Below are positions 32,476 to 44,341 of a stretch of DNA of 64,000 bases, one piece after another. The DNA is from Morinoia aosen (Eukaryota; Arthropoda; Malacostraca; Amphipoda; Talitridae), in assembly GCA_030386875.1 (NCBI GenBank), contig CM059575.1, forward strand, positions 48,638,859 to 48,702,858, given 5' to 3'. Under the pieces are notes generated by a model. That model did not search any database. It was not told the DNA's origin and saw only the letters and a list, made by a program, of their open reading frames with translations. Positions within the stretch are counted from its first letter, which is position 1, and every line of letters starts with the position of its first letter. Made by a program: the position numbers and the translations under genes.

Positions 32476-34014
32476 TTGTCTCTACGAATTGATCATACGC
32501 ACAGCAAACTTCGGTTTCAACTGAACTTTTACTTTCGGATCGACATGCTCAAGCCATTCATTGGGGTGAACACCGGAGACACCATGCGCCGCATCCTCAA
32601 TAGAGCAATGTCCTTAGACATTGTTGTCCAGTTCAGCTACACTGGGCTTGGGAAAAACTGGCGGCGAGATAAACAAGAATTCAGAGTATACCCATTCTGC
32701 GTCCGAATCATTGGTCAGTAGACTTTATATTTCGTGCATTCAGTCAGTATTTAAGAAATTATTTCATTAGTAATTAATTAATTTAATAATTTTTTCAAGT
32801 TATTCATTTTAATTTTTCATATTAATATTGCCTTTCATCACTACTTCTTAGCTATTCTGATGTAATAAGCCGACGCTTATCTGGTACCCAAATTACTAAT
32901 CGCATGTACTTAGCATGTGCATGCACAGAGTTTGAGAATTCACTATGATAATCTTTTCATTCAGTCTAATCCTGTCCTCAAGTTTCTTCTACTGACTGTT
33001 GAGGTTTTTGAATGCTACATATAGGGTTTCTTCTCAGTTGACCAAGATTCTACTCTGAACCTAGATGGCTGGAAGCCCAATCTGTTCCGCATCACGTAAA
33101 TGTTTTATCTCTTTGCATTTCTCCTTCATATCACCCACTGATGTGATATGTTGAAAAGGTCAAATAATTTTAAATATTTTCGAAAACTTTTCCTCGTAGT
33201 AAAATCTACCGTGACATAGCCTTTAAAACGATGGGTCATTAAGAAAATGTGTATCTTCTTATTGAATTAGATAGTGGTAACTTATGAAAATCCTCTTTTA
33301 GGGGGATACAACTATTGTATCTCTGGGAATGAGCGCTACCAGGGCGACAATGTACGGGCCCGAGCTGATGGTTAGGTAGGGCTTCCTTTTTTTGAAATAG
33401 TGTATTTCTTATATTGTTGGAGACCGTCTTTTCCGGTTCACTACTATCATTTTTTAAGAACCTACAGCTTTCTTCTTGAACTTTAATCCTGCTTAAACTT
33501 CTTTCGTGACCTTCTGTTTCTATGCGCACGATGTCCTGATACTTGACAACACACTCGTAGTACCACACAAGAATGCCCATGTGGGAACACACATTGTGCA
33601 TAGGTTCCTTATGTACGTGTTCGTACAAGATAGTCCCTTCATTATTCGTCTCTTTAGAAGGCCTTTTTCTGGTTAGAGAGGCTTAAACTTACTTATATTA
33701 GAATAACAACCAATATCATGTTGGTACACAGTTATTTCTCACTGTATAATATTATCCTTTGGCAAGACGTTTATTTTCTGGATGGTGCTTCCGAATTGGG
33801 ACTAAAGGCAAGCAGAGCTGAGTTAGTGCAAAGTATACAAGCTGCCCTGCGCGAAACCCGAGACTGGCGTGTTAAGCGAAGATCCACTTTGCTGGAGGTT
33901 ACCTCAGGTATTGAAGATGCTTCTCTGTTGGAGGTCTTGGCAACAAACATCCGAAGCGAGGACGATGAACGCTTGTGGGGACCTGAAGAACATGATGAAG
34001 AACTATTTGTTTAA
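32476..34014 (+). CDS. DUF4806-like domain gene, two 3' exons
   Basis: The first exon ends at 32713 (ATCATTG, then GTCAGT). The second starts at 33767 after GGCAAG and ends at a stop (34012-34014). Both borders are in phase 1 and join cleanly. The joined translation reads FIGVNTGDTMRRILNRAMSL, then DIVVQFSYTGLGKNWRRDKQ, EFRVYPFCVRIIDVYFLDGA, and a helix ELVQSIQAALRETRDWRVKR with an acidic tail. The pattern of a glycine turn, an RxIL helix, a Qx(F/Y)xxxGxGKN hairpin and a C-terminal helix is what I recall of DUF4806, a domain of unknown function in arthropod proteins. The intron carries a SINE. A poly(A) signal AATAAA follows at 34214. The exon's 5' border was not settled; candidate acceptors lie at 32474 and 32504. 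Confidence 0.5.
33296..33700 (+). mobile_element. SINE copy 12 (intronic, complete)
   Basis: This copy lies in the intron of the DUF4806-like gene, in the gene's orientation. The GGGGGATACAACTATTGTATC head is at 33301 and the GGAGAGGCTTAAACTTAC-type tail ends near 33700. It is moderately diverged, and no clear duplication was found. Confidence 0.7.
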
Positions 34015-34223
34015 GTCGGTGAAAAAGGGAAACTACCATATTTTTGATGCTCTTGTGGACTCTTTAAAGGGTATGTTCTATGATCATATTCGCATCCATG
34101 ACGGCTTCGAACAAACTATAGTGATGATCTCCGTTCTAAGTATACTGAAATTAAAAACATTTATGTTCAAGTATTAGAAATGTTGCACTTCCATAAATTC
34201 TCGCCTCCTTTCAATAAAATTAA

Positions 34224-34345
34224 TAACCATGATATCCTTTAGGGGTGAACAACATTATATCTATAGGAATTAGCTCTCCCAGGGGGAAAATGTGAGGGCC
34301 CGAGCTGAGAGTTAGGTAGGCCGTCTTTTTGTTAAATGAAATGTT
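34224..34345 (+). mobile_element. SINE copy 13 (head only)
   Basis: Only the head and first third are present, from GGGGTGAACAACATTATATC to the TAGGCCGTCTTTTTG block. Confidence 0.65.
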
Positions 34346-34984
34346 TTTTTTGTAATGTTAATGATCACCGCAAATGCAATGATCATGACCCATTGCATTT
34401 GCTCAGAAATAAACATGAGTATGAGTATCTTGTTGATAGGTGTCAACGAAACTCAACTGGGTTGAAAAGGTTAAAAAGTGCTGTGAAAAGGGAGCACATG
34501 TTGAAATAAATGAGCTGTGTAAAAAGCGTTTGCAATAGATGTTGAAAGTGAATAAGACGTTATACCTCCAACTGAAACTTTGCTTTCATAATAAATGTTC
34601 GAAATATGAAATAAATTCTGGGACATCTTGCTTTTGATCATTTTGATCAAATTCGGAAGTGATCAGAAACATTACACACCCGAAGCAGTGCTTCTAATGT
34701 GAACCTTCTGAAATGTAGTGAGTAATCAACTTAAATAAGTTCTGAAAGCAAACTTGGTCACCAGAACAATAAGGAATTATTCATTTATATACATAAAATG
34801 GCAAAAATATCGCGAGCTCATTTTTTACCAACTCTTTGAATCTTAGACTATTTTATTCCATAATTAACTTGTTTTCGTGAAACTATACATGACAATATTC
34901 TAGAAGTGTATATCAAGTAGTAAAGACGTTTTCGGAGTACATGTAGAATTCTAACCTTTTATTTACATCGTAGAAATGAAGACC
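34346..34984. other. Non-coding stretch, nothing recognised
   Basis: AT-rich, with no gene visible. It may contain the left end of the Tc1-like relic, whose terminal repeats I could not identify. Confidence 0.35.
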
Positions 34985-35985
34985 CGTGGAATGGAGAAGT
35001 CAGCATTTGCTTAAGGAAGCATCATTGGGTATCATAAAAGCAGAGAATTAACTGGGGAAGAATGTGTCGTAATCGGAATGTCTAAATGATACAGACAATA
35101 ATAACACGCTGTAAACAAGATGGAGACCTCGGTTCAACTAATTGAAATTGGTGACGGCCTAACATTCTGGATGACAGAGGCAGACGCTTTTTGAAGACAC
35201 TGGTTAAGAAACATTTATTTTAATCACCGCAAATGATAATTAGCGAGTTTTGGGAAAGCCCAAAAATAATATCTCATGAGACTGTGCACCGAGAGTTCAA
35301 GAAAAACAATGATGGTAACTGTTAAATAATCGAAAAAACAGAAATTTGGATCTGCATAGTAAATCGGAACAATAATTTGTTATGCCCTCAAGAACACCGA
35401 AATAGGACTGTTGAAGGTTGGAGGCATGTAAGGAGGTCCGATGAGTCCAAATTAGCCCTCTTTCAAAATGATAGCGTGCTAGTGTATGGCCACATGAAGC
35501 CACGGGTCCGTCTCGCATCGTCGCAACTGTTCAGGCATATGGAAGCAGCTTACTTGTAATGTTTTGATGTTTTCTTTTTGCAGAAATGAACCTGAACCTG
35601 CCACTCTTTGCAATAACAAGATGAACTCCCACAGCTGTTTGCAAGCACTTTTTGGCCATTTTTCATTCCCATGGCTTATTATTTTCCTGATAGCGACGTG
35701 ATCTTTAAGAACCATGATGCTCGTATCCCCATTGCTTGATATGTTCAAGATCGGTTTATTGCGAATGGGATAACATTTGTACTCGTGGACTGGCCACTAC
35801 ACTCTCTTGCTTTAAATCCATTCGCAAATTTATAGGACGATCTTGAGAGGAACCTTCGTCACTCATCTCATCTTCCTTCAACATTGACAGCTTTGAGTGA
35901 CAGGCTACTTCATTTATGGCAAAAAAAAAGATGAATAGGCTTCAGGATCTTGTGGGATCAATGCCAGGAGAAATAAAATTCTAGT
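34985..35985 (+). pseudogene. Tc1-like transposase relic 1
   Basis: The diagnostic stretch at 35380-35480 reads PQEHRNRTVEGWRHVRRSDE followed by SKLALFQND, the region around the first catalytic aspartate of Tc1 transposases (normally WSDESxF; the tryptophan is lost). Downstream, 35700-35960 reads DSDVIFKNHDARIP, FIANGITFVLVDWPLHSLAL, then a block equivalent to NPIENLWxxLKR but damaged, and LTALSDRLLHLWQKKKMNRL. The second catalytic aspartate region is degraded. There are many stops and frameshifts. Confidence 0.7.
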
Positions 35986-36885
35986 AAAATAAAATTTCTT
36001 TTCCACGCAACTCTTTTTTTATCGCTTTGTGTATCGCAATCACAAATATTTTATCAGATTTTGTTATAGAATACGAACTCAACTGTGAAACTGAATGAAC
36101 GCTCGGGCTCACCCAATGTTTGTAGATTTTGTGTTTCATTTTGAAGGATTTTGCATGTCCTTTGAGACACATTGAATAAAGAAATGCTTAACTGCACCGA
36201 ATGACACACTTTACGTGAATGAACAATTAATTCACTTCCGGAACAATTTTCTCATTTAAATAGCATGCTTCATAACAACACATTTCTGGTCACGGGTGCG
36301 TCACTGCATGCTATTCCAGTAAAAAACTAATAGGTTCCTTGAAATAACTATATAACGACAAAGAAAATCACTTCTATGACCCTGGTCATTCGACAGCTCT
36401 GTCTCTTCACTAATTCCTGCGGGTCGCAGAGATTGGGTCACGTAGAGCCAAAAACACAATGCGAGCCTTCAGCAGCTGCGTGATCCCAGAATGTTGCGGG
36501 ATTTCTGCCAAGGACGGTACTGGCTAAACTTCGTATGGCGTGAGTTTGGCAAGACTTGGCGAGTCGTATCCTTTACAACTAATATACACAAGTTTTAATT
36601 TAGTAAATATCTTTTCACTACGGGCATTCCACGCACATGGGCATGCCAACATTATTTACTTCAGATACGTTTTCCGTTATACCTGAAATTCAAACCATTT
36701 TACTGATACATGACCTGTAAAAAAATGTTAGGTAAAGGTTAAAACCCGAATGTCCACCGTAAATTGAAGATCCTTTTTAATGGCGTCTGTTTATACCTGT
36801 AAATCTTACTTTCTAGTTAAATTGAACATGAATTTTTGTATTTTGTGTTTCTTTTTGCGTCTCACTGTGGTGCTTCCACAGCCGC
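35986..36885. other. Non-coding stretch, nothing recognised
   Basis: No gene or repeat recognised between the Tc1 relic and P-B. Confidence 0.35.
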
Positions 36886-36893
36886 GTTTATAC

Positions 36894-37403
36894 CATGGTA
36901 GACGAAAGAGGAGGTAGCGGCAAACCAGTCTTTTATCGAATCGTGCTGCGTGCGAGTGACGCCAAGGCATCGCACCATTAGCAGCGCCGCTTACATAAAG
37001 GTACATTGCATATAGCAACACTGCTAACCCGAAATCTGGCATTACTGTAAGCGAAGCGTTACTGGTACGACAATCTGGCATGCCGTTGAAACGAAGGTGA
37101 TGGCGTTAAGTGAAGTGAAATGTTGCGGCCTCACGTGAAATTTAATAAGTGTTCCTTAATTTAATGTCGGAGTAATTCTAAAAATTTACCTAAGATATTT
37201 CAATGTCTTGGTTTCAATTCTAAAGAATGGATTTTGCCGAGTTGAAATGTTCAGGTTAATTAATAACTTATTTATGTTAGCAGCTGCCATTTCAAAAAGA
37301 CCGACTACCGAAAATCCTATCAGCATTTAATTAAGACGCACATTTAAATGAAAAGTGGTGTTGTGCTGTTGTTATATGATCACTGGAGTTTGGAACTGGA
37401 AGG
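36894..37403 (+). other. Proximal end of P-B with candidate first exon
   Basis: This matches 15598-16103 in reverse complement, including the donor GGAACTGGAAG then GTAAGAAATT at 37404. The frame that is open in P-A carries a stop here, so coding is doubtful. Confidence 0.45.
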
Positions 37404-38909
37404 TAAGAAATTAAACTTTTAATATTATTTTAATATAATTTAAAAAGGATGGCTCATAATTAATTTTTTCAGTGGATGAAGTTGCATCTCTTTATCAAAG
37501 CTTTGAAACCAGATACAATTAGAACAGTTCAAATTTGATATGCTAGTTCCATGGGAAAATGCTGTTGACTTGCCTGAAATTTAAATTATAGAGGAAACAA
37601 AGAATTAGGAATATGATGTGCTACAATTCAATGCCAAAAAATGACATAGGGGGGGCCTACTGCTTATTTTCAATTTTTTTTAATACCTTGGAGCTTTTCA
37701 TTCCAAAAAGGTGACCTAAATCGGTCAATGTGAAGTTTAATGCAACCACGGAAATTAATAATTATATTCCAAGCAATCACTAAAGAAACCCATTTAAGAA
37801 CGTTTTACATGAATGACATTCTGCTCGCTGATGCGTTATTTTTGAATAATTGAACTTTGAAGTTGGCCTTCCCGCGCCATAGGAAGCGAGCGTAATTTAA
37901 TAAAAAACAGAAGCTAACCCCCTATTACAAACGTAGAGAGGTTGGGTTGTGAGGGGGAGGCACAGTTCTACTAGTGAAAATTATAAATAAAGCTTCTAGC
38001 CCACCCATTAGGGTGACGACCGCAATCTTGTTTACATCGGGTCTAGCATGGCGACCACAAAGGGCGCCGCCATCTATTGAACTTTGGAAATGAAAAATAT
38101 CATTAAACATCCTGTTCTACATAATTTTCTTTTTATGTATTGGGTAGTATTGTTTTTGGGAATCTATATCCATTAGTACCCCCATAATGATTGCTCATCA
38201 TGGGTGACTCTTGTTAGTAATGATATTAGAATTAAGGAAATATTGTGCATACATATCCAGTTATTATCCACACTGTAGCACCATTTAATTTCATGCTAAA
38301 TTTGAGTTCTGCACACTTAATGACTTTATACAGTACTCCATTAAGCTGTGTTTTCACTGCAAATGGTGCACCTGCAGCCATTGTTCAAGACTCATCCATA
38401 CATATTCTTGGTATCTATATTTTCATAATTCAAATTTGACTCATCCATATTGGTGGATATAAACATTATGAAACATTTCTTTTCTTTTTGCAAGTTGGTT
38501 CTTTATAAAAGCTAGTTGATCTTGATTGTAAAAGTTCAGTAAGAAGAGTTGACAACATAATTTCTTTATTAAATTTCAATCTGTAAGTGACTTACTGGGC
38601 CTGCATTTTAAGAGCCCATTTTTACTGTAAGTGTTGTAAGTTTTTAGGTTTCTAATTGATTCTGATAAACTTTTTCTTCATAGAGAATTGTAACATCTCT
38701 AAGTGTAGTATAAAAATATCTAATACATTAATCCATTACAAGGTATGTTATGTTCATAAGCTAAGTTTAAATCCATTGAACTTTTGTTATCAAGAGTGTT
38801 TTGAGATTCTTCTAGGTTTCATTGGTCTAGTTTTTCTCTTCCAAGGTAATTATTTTTCAAAAATTAAATTTAAATTCTTCATTAGCTTTGTTAGATTGTA
38901 TTGAGTTCT
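37404..38909. other. Intron-like interior of P-B
   Basis: The first 220 bp match P-A. The rest holds no recognisable gene. Confidence 0.4.
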
Positions 38910-38920
38910 TTTTAGTATTT

Positions 38921-39257
38921 CCCCTCAGGGGGACACAACTGTTGTATCTATGGGAATTAGTGCTCCCAGGGAAACAATGTGAGGGCCCGAGCTAAAGGTT
39001 AGGTAGGCTTTCTTTTTGTTGAAATAACACTTTTTTTGGTTCACTGCTGTCCTGTTTTTTCAGCACTTACTACTTTCTTCTTCAACTTTGATCTTGTTTC
39101 ATGAACTTCTTTCTCATCTTACTGTTTCTGTGCCCTTTCTGCATAGATTCCACGTAACCTTAACTCCATACTAAATGGTGCCTTCTTCCTTCCTCTCTTT
39201 GGATCTCATTTGTTGAGGATAGGGAGGCTTAAACTGACTAATAATATAATCTAATCT
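38921..39257 (+). mobile_element. SINE copy 14 (complete)
   Basis: The head starts at CCCCTCAGGGG and the tail is ACTAATAATATAATCTAATC. The flanking 11-bp duplication TTTTAGTATTT lies at 38910-38920 and 39258-39268. Confidence 0.85.
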
Positions 39258-39408
39258 TTTTAGTATTTTTGAAAACTCTTTAAAATTAAGTGTTGTCATT
39301 TAGGGTCAATATTTTTTGTTTTCATATGTTCATTCAAGATTTCATTACAGAGTGTTGCTACGTACTGTTTCATATGAATTGTTTTATTTTTCAGGACATT
39401 GAATTGAC

Positions 39409-39540
39409 ATGCCATCCAATCAAGCTGCTGATCACTCACTGCTCTTCTCTGCCTCTTCTCTCATTCGAGCTCCTCTTGCTTCCAATTGCGAGACAGCTCC
39501 TGACGAGCAATTAAGAGAGACCTTGGGCTTCTTAGCAGAG
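39409..39540 (+). CDS. Candidate exon of P-B transposase-like gene
   Basis: An acceptor (TTTTATTTTTCAG, exon from 39395) and a donor (GCAGAG then GTGAGA at 39541) frame an exon. Its ATG at 39409 opens 44 codons without a stop: MPSNQAADHSLLFSASSLIR, then APLASNCETAPDEQLRETLG and FLAE. It ends in phase 0, and the homologous next exon in P-A (VHEESEII) begins in phase 0. An acidic stretch with LRETLGFLAE ahead of the ESE-IIP block would fit the region before the C-terminal EDAxxYIxGY motif of P-type transposases. The family link is inferred, and I found no matching exon in P-A. Confidence 0.4.
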
Positions 39541-40082
39541 GTGAGATGAGTCTGGTAACCCGCTAAGGAATACATACATGTCAGTATAAAATTTAAGATG
39601 TCCAGATTATAGACAGATTTTCTTGACTCAATCATTAGGAGTCTTATTAAATAGATTTTTTCATTTTTTACTTATTCCTTAAAAGTTTTCAAAAGTGTAA
39701 GATAGCATTATTATTTAACATCTCTCAAAAATCTAAACATATTAGACAACATAAATGTTAGAGAGGAATTGTGGGAAATAAGAGTGCATAAACTTAAGTT
39801 TTGTTTTAGGCCATGTATTTCATACTTCTCTGCCTATTACTATCAATCATTTGTTTTCTTTTTTCCCCTCATATCTTATTTCCCCCATGATATCCCACAT
39901 TGCATTCTTTTATTTTCTCACTAAATGGTGCCTTTCTCCTGCCTCTCCTCTAAACTGGATTTTTTTAGCGGTTAAGGAGGCTGGAACTAACATATAATCT
40001 AATCTTACCTTTTTGTCTCTTTTCTTCTCTTTCTCCATTGAGACTCCTTATAGTTTTACAGTTAATATTATGCTATAGTTCA
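39541..40082. other. Intron-like stretch with SINE tail fragment
   Basis: A SINE tail fragment on the plus strand lies at about 39923-40007 (CTAAATGGTGCC to TATAATCTAATC). The rest is unremarkable AT-rich sequence. Confidence 0.45.
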
Positions 40083-40094
40083 TCATCTCCATTT

Positions 40095-40438
40095 CCCCTC
40101 AGGGGGATACAACTTTTGTATCTATGCAAATTAGCACTCCCAGGGGGACAATGTGAGGGCACAAGCTGAGAGTTAGGTAGGCCTTTTTTGTTGAAATAAA
40201 AAGCTTTTGTTATGTTAAGATCCATCTTTTTTTGATTAACTGCTGTTCTGTTTTTCAGCAACTACTACTTTCTTAAACTTTGACCTTGTTTTATGAACTT
40301 CTTTCTTATGTTACTGTTTCAATGCCTTTTCTGCATAGATTCTGCGTTCCCTTAGCTCCATACTAAATGGTGCCTTCCTCCTTCCTCTCTTTGGATCGCC
40401 TTTGTTGCAGATAGGGAGGCTTTAACTAGCTAAGAATG
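40095..40438 (+). mobile_element. SINE copy 16 (complete)
   Basis: The head CCCCTCAGGGGGATACAAC is at the left, with a 13-bp duplication TCATCTCCATTTC at 40083-40095 and 40439-40451 (first base shared with the head). Confidence 0.85.
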
Positions 40439-40676
40439 TCATCTCCATTTCTTCATATACTTTTTCAATGGTGCTTCCCGTTGAGCGTAATTCTTCACAA
40501 CTGTCCCCTTTTCTAATTGCTCTTGCCTGCATCTCAATTTATCATATTAGCTCCATTTTCACTAACAGATTTAAATCTGTATCCTTAACTGCAACTGAAA
40601 GGCTTGCTCATGAAGAGAAAGACTTTATTAAAAAAATTTTTACTTGAGCTCACATTTTTTCTTGCCTTTCAGGAAA

Positions 40677-40799
40677 GAAAGTGAAATGATTCCACTTATC
40701 ATAGAGGTGTCTGAAGAGGAACAAAAGGCTGCTGTGGTGTTCAACGGAGCCACCGAGATCGAAGGAAGTTTTCCTTTTGTGGAAGTGGAAGAGATTTGA
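40677..40799 (+). CDS. P-transposase-like exon in P-B
   Basis: After an acceptor (TTTTTTCTTGCCTTTCAG, exon from 40673) the frame reads ESEMIPLIIEVSEEEQKAAV, then VFNGATEIEGSFPFVEVEEI before a stop at 40797. It aligns gap-free with the P-A exon at 11973-12446 over 38 codons, and most differences are conservative. The EDAxxYIxGY part that follows in P-A is missing because antisense LINE sequence begins at about 40800. The first bases after the acceptor are shifted relative to P-A, so the phase is probably damaged. Confidence 0.5.
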   Translation, partial: ESEMIPLIIEVSEEEQKAAVVFNGATEIEGSFPFVEVEEI

Positions 40800-41470
40800 A
40801 GCCCCCAAACAAGATTTGAAGGACCAAACAAGAATTGCATCTGAGGCATACTGCAGCATGCAAAGTGCCTCAGTCAAGTCAGAGCAAGTTACCCAAACAG
40901 CTCCGTTGTCAGCATGAAGGGATGTCTGCAGTAGGGGGTGACAGTCCTGGAAAGTATCATGTATCATTATGTTAAACACTGTTGGGCTGATCACTGATCC
41001 TGTGTAACACCCTACATCAGGAAACATTGCTTGCTTGGATAAGGTGTCATTGATTCGGACTCATATTTTGTATTCTTTGATGAAAGACATTATGGTTTGA
41101 GGTAGGTTACCTGCAAATCCTAAAATCTGTAGCTTTTGCAATAGCCCATAATGCCAGCCAGTGTCAAAAGCCTGTTTTATATCAATAAATACTGCAACAT
41201 AAAAATCTTGCAGGATTATTGCTTTCCGAATGGAGTTTCCAATACGTGCGAGCCCATCCAGAGTGCAACGGTCTGCTCTGAAATTGCTCTTCCCTCAACT
41301 GACGGCTTTAGCCTCACTACTTGTTTTTCCGGAAAATCGCTCTTACTTGCTTAAATGCGATCCATTTATCAATGTTCTCAAGGGGATTTTTGTAATGGTT
41401 GTAGGCCTTATGGTACTTCCTATGGGCTATCTTGCACTCATCAGTCCACCAGCTGCTTGTCCTTTATTGT
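40800..41470 (-). pseudogene. Jockey-type LINE reverse transcriptase fragment
   Basis: The translation includes WWTDECKIAHRKYHKAYNHY and an R(A/V)-rich linker, a block equivalent to DIKQAFDTGWHYGLLQKL, and GSVISPTVFNIMIHDTFQDC. The catalytic box is damaged: HADN where YADD is expected (LQTSLHADNGAVWVT). The palm is cut off soon after the box, at about 40800. Confidence 0.75.
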
Positions 41471-41478
41471 TGTGTAAA

Positions 41479-41793
41479 TTAGCGCTCCCAGGGGGACTAT
41501 GTGAAGGTCTGAGCTAAAGGTTAGGTAGGCTTTCTTTTGTTGAAATAAAATAGGTTTTTGTTTTGTTACGGTTCACTGCTGTCTTGTTTTTCAGCACCTA
41601 CTACTTTCTTCTTCAACTTTTTCTTGTTTCATGAACTTCTTTCTTAGCTTCCTGTTTCTGTGCACCTTGTGCATAGATTCCGCGTTCCCTCAACTCCATA
41701 CTAAATGGTGCCTTCCTCCTACCTCTCTTAGAACATCTTTGTCGTGCAATTAAGGGAGGCTAAAACTTGCTTATATAATACTAATAATAATTT
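41479..41793 (+). mobile_element. SINE copy 17 (5' truncated, inside the LINE)
   Basis: It begins at TTAGCGCTCCCAGGGG, lacking the first 30 bp, and ends in TATATAATACTAATAATAAT. The 12-bp duplication TTGTTGTGTAAA of LINE sequence lies at 41467-41478 and 41794-41805. Confidence 0.85.
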
Positions 41794-41893
41794 TTGTTGT
41801 GTAAAGCTTTGACTAGCCTTGATGTTGCCAATATTGCTTTGGTTATGGATTGAAAAGCATCAGATATTGTCTATTTTGAGCAGTTTGGGAACA

Positions 41894-42600
41894 CTAGAGC
41901 AGTTTCAAATATTGCCAATATGCATTGCGCAAGTGCCATCTTGGTAGTTGGGCCATGGGAATTGATAAAGCTAAATCAATAATCAGTGGAAAGTGATCTC
42001 TTGTCAATGTGTCACTACAAGTGTTCCATGTAAACTTGGAGTGCAGATCCTCAGTGACTATTGTTAGATCTATGTGTGTATATGTACCTCTGGAGAACAA
42101 GAAAGTTGGGGCTGAATTATTCAGTAATATTAGGTTGTTTTCAGTCATCCAGTTCTCTATTATTTTACCCTGTGTGTCACTGAAGTCAGGGCCCCAGCTA
42201 TAGCTGTGAGCATTTGAGTCCATCAAATAATGCTAGATCCTGTAATCTGATAACTGATGTCTTGTAACTTCTGCAATAAACCATAACTTTCCAAACGGGG
42301 TGGCAAATACATATTTATTATATTGATAGGCTTTTTGTTGGTAAATATTTTGCAGAGCACAAGCTCTAATGGAGTAATCAATTGTGTTGTTGTGTTTGGT
42401 ATGCTGGAGTGAATGAAAATAATCACCCCACCTCCTCTACCTTCCCTTCTTTCATATCGGAAAGGGCTGAAGTAATTCTTCAATTATACGTTATGGCGCT
42501 GTTGTAAAAATGATTCTTGAATACATGTAATTCCTGACTGATGTTGATCAATAAGCATGTGAAGGTAAGGTAGTTTTGCAAAGTATCCTTTTAGATTCCA
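41894..42600 (-). pseudogene. Jockey-type LINE endonuclease
   Basis: Open pieces at 42223-42483 and 41894-42226 make up an apurinic-type endonuclease: GITCIQESFLQQRHNV, RGGGVIIFIHSSIP, INIINMYLPP, DSNAHSYSWGPDFSDTQGK, YTHIDLTIVTEDL and the RDHFPLIIDLAL block. Catalytic-site neighbours (E in IQES, D and N in DSNAH, D and H in RDHFP) are present. The frame is broken near 42224 and 42480. Confidence 0.8.
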
Positions 42601-42715
42601 TTGTAGGATTGTTAAGTTCATGCTTGACTGATGAGAGAGGTAACATTTAATTTTGTGAGTAACTCGGAAATTAGTTTACCAGCTTCTAATATATTTTCTA
42701 TTTCTTTTAGGCTGT

Positions 42716-44301
42716 CTATTTTCCAGTTATAGTGTTTGCCAGTAAGATTTTGATAATAGCAGGGAGAAGTTGGATGATTAGATTTTTAAAGCAGCCCACC
42801 ATTTGTTTCTCCTGGGAGGTTTTCGGCATATGTGGTGTTATATTTGAGTTGTCTACATCTCTTAATTGAGATTGTCTTTCTAGCATGTTCCTGTGATCCG
42901 GAGGATAACCAGAGGCTACATCAGTCTCAGGCAATGTATTTGAGCCCAGGGAAGCATGTTGGCTTCTTCTAGTGGTTTGTATTGGTGTAGATTGATTCCT
43001 GCAGCTTTGGCTGGTTATCATCTGCTTATGTTTTTTGTTAGCAAAAAAGCAGAACCACGTCTTCTGAGAGGTGGTTCTGTTGTCAAGTGGGTGTGTACTA
43101 TAAGATCGGGTTACAGCTGCATATGTATTCCGCGAGAAATTTTGCTTTTGTGGCCGAGTCAGAGCCGGGAATATGTGCTGTGATTCGAGGGCAATATATT
43201 CTTCAGTGTTTATCTCTAGTTAGTTTTTTGTTGTTGAGAGTAGATGGCACGTGATTAATTAAAAGAAATATTTTTGCTGGCCTTGATTTTGCAAATTTCG
43301 TGTTCTTCGACATATGTTGGACTGTTTTTGGAGTTAGCAGAATGATTCCCTTTGCAGTTAGGGCAATGGTAGTTGTCTGATTTGCAGCTTGCTTAGTCAT
43401 GTTCTGCTGATGAACAGTTTCTGCAAATATTTTTTGTTCCGGTAGATGGAAGCGGTATGCCCCACCTCCAACATTTTGTGCATTGGATTGGGTTTGGATA
43501 GAAAGGATGGACTTAGCAATTAAAATATCCTGCCTTAATCTCCTTAGGGCATTCTGTTCATAGAAAAGTTAAAACGAACATGTGAGAGTCGGCTAGCTTT
43601 GGGTCCATATACATTTTCCTGATACCTACTATTCCTGGAGGGGCATGATGCAGCAGCTGTTCATCCAGAGACTCGCCAAGAAATTCAGGTGCACAAATCT
43701 TGTCACATACAGTAGAGGCTCCCCAGGCTATTTGAGTATTAGTAGAGATTTTATCCAAGGATTTGGCTGCGAGTAATGTTTTTGTTTATTCAAAGGTTTT
43801 TACTTCTATTATTAAGCTTCCTGTTTTTTTTTTGTATTCCACTTTTTCCACTGGGCCACAAATTTGATTGATTAGGCTCTGCACTCTGAATGGACTCAGT
43901 TTTGTTAGTTTGATCTGTTCATCTGTAGCAGAGATTATGACATGCCTGGAAGAATCAGGTATTTTATCTATGTTTTCTGGCAGGTTTAAATCAATTTTAG
44001 CAGATCTGGGTTCTGTGAAAGTTGCTTGATTGTTTGTAAATTGTTCTTGGTTATTTGGAATGGTATTTATAGTTGTATTTAGAGACCTATCCCTTGATAT
44101 CGCTGCAGATGGATTGCTCTCAAAGGACAAGTCAGTTGTACAAAACTCCAAGTTGTTGCTTAAGTTCCTTTTCTTCTTCGCATGAGCTACTTTTTCTGCA
44201 GGTTCAATGCTTTGGTCCAATGTTCGTTTTTGTGGATTAGTGGGCTTTTCAGTTTCATTTGTAGCTGCTAATATTGCATTGTTGTCAAGACTTGTGTGCA
44301 T
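42716..44301 (-). pseudogene. Jockey-type LINE ORF1 (Gag-like)
   Basis: The N-terminal 171 codons (44301-43786) are lysine and asparagine rich with an AKKKRN basic patch, and end in EVKTFE at an in-frame TAA, probably a mutated glutamine codon. The frame continues as TKTLLAAKSLDKISTNTQ and IKAGYFNCKVHPFYPNP-like sequence (with stops). Zinc knuckles follow (QCTKCWRWGI, ICRNCSSAEHD, HCPNCKGNHSA) at about 43480-43330. This RRM-then-CCHC order is typical of Jockey and R1-type Gag proteins. A C-terminal stretch lies at 42716-43021. Confidence 0.75.
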
Positions 44302-44341
44302 TTGTATTTCTGATAGAGATGGTTGAGTTAGGGCAGTACTT

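Larger units (their letters stand above)
40800..44340 (-). mobile_element. Jockey-type LINE in P-B, lacking its 3' end
   Basis: Read on the minus strand, the order is ORF1 (44301 down to about 43200, with tail to 42716), endonuclease (about 42600-41894) and reverse transcriptase (about 41470-40800). It is interrupted by a SINE at 41479-41793. The 3' end of the element is missing, which is unusual because aborted insertion removes the 5' end. A later deletion or recombination therefore removed it. Confidence 0.8.

Noticed and set aside
33025..33094. Possible extra exon (DQDSTLNLDGWKPNLFRIT followed by GTAAAT) in the DUF4806-like gene
   Set aside because: The neighbouring exons already join in phase, and adding this piece would need a different phase. 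An alternative exon cannot be excluded.
42009..42203. Plus-strand frames across the Jockey-type LINE
   Set aside because: They are antisense to the endonuclease, which has the clear catalytic blocks on the minus strand.
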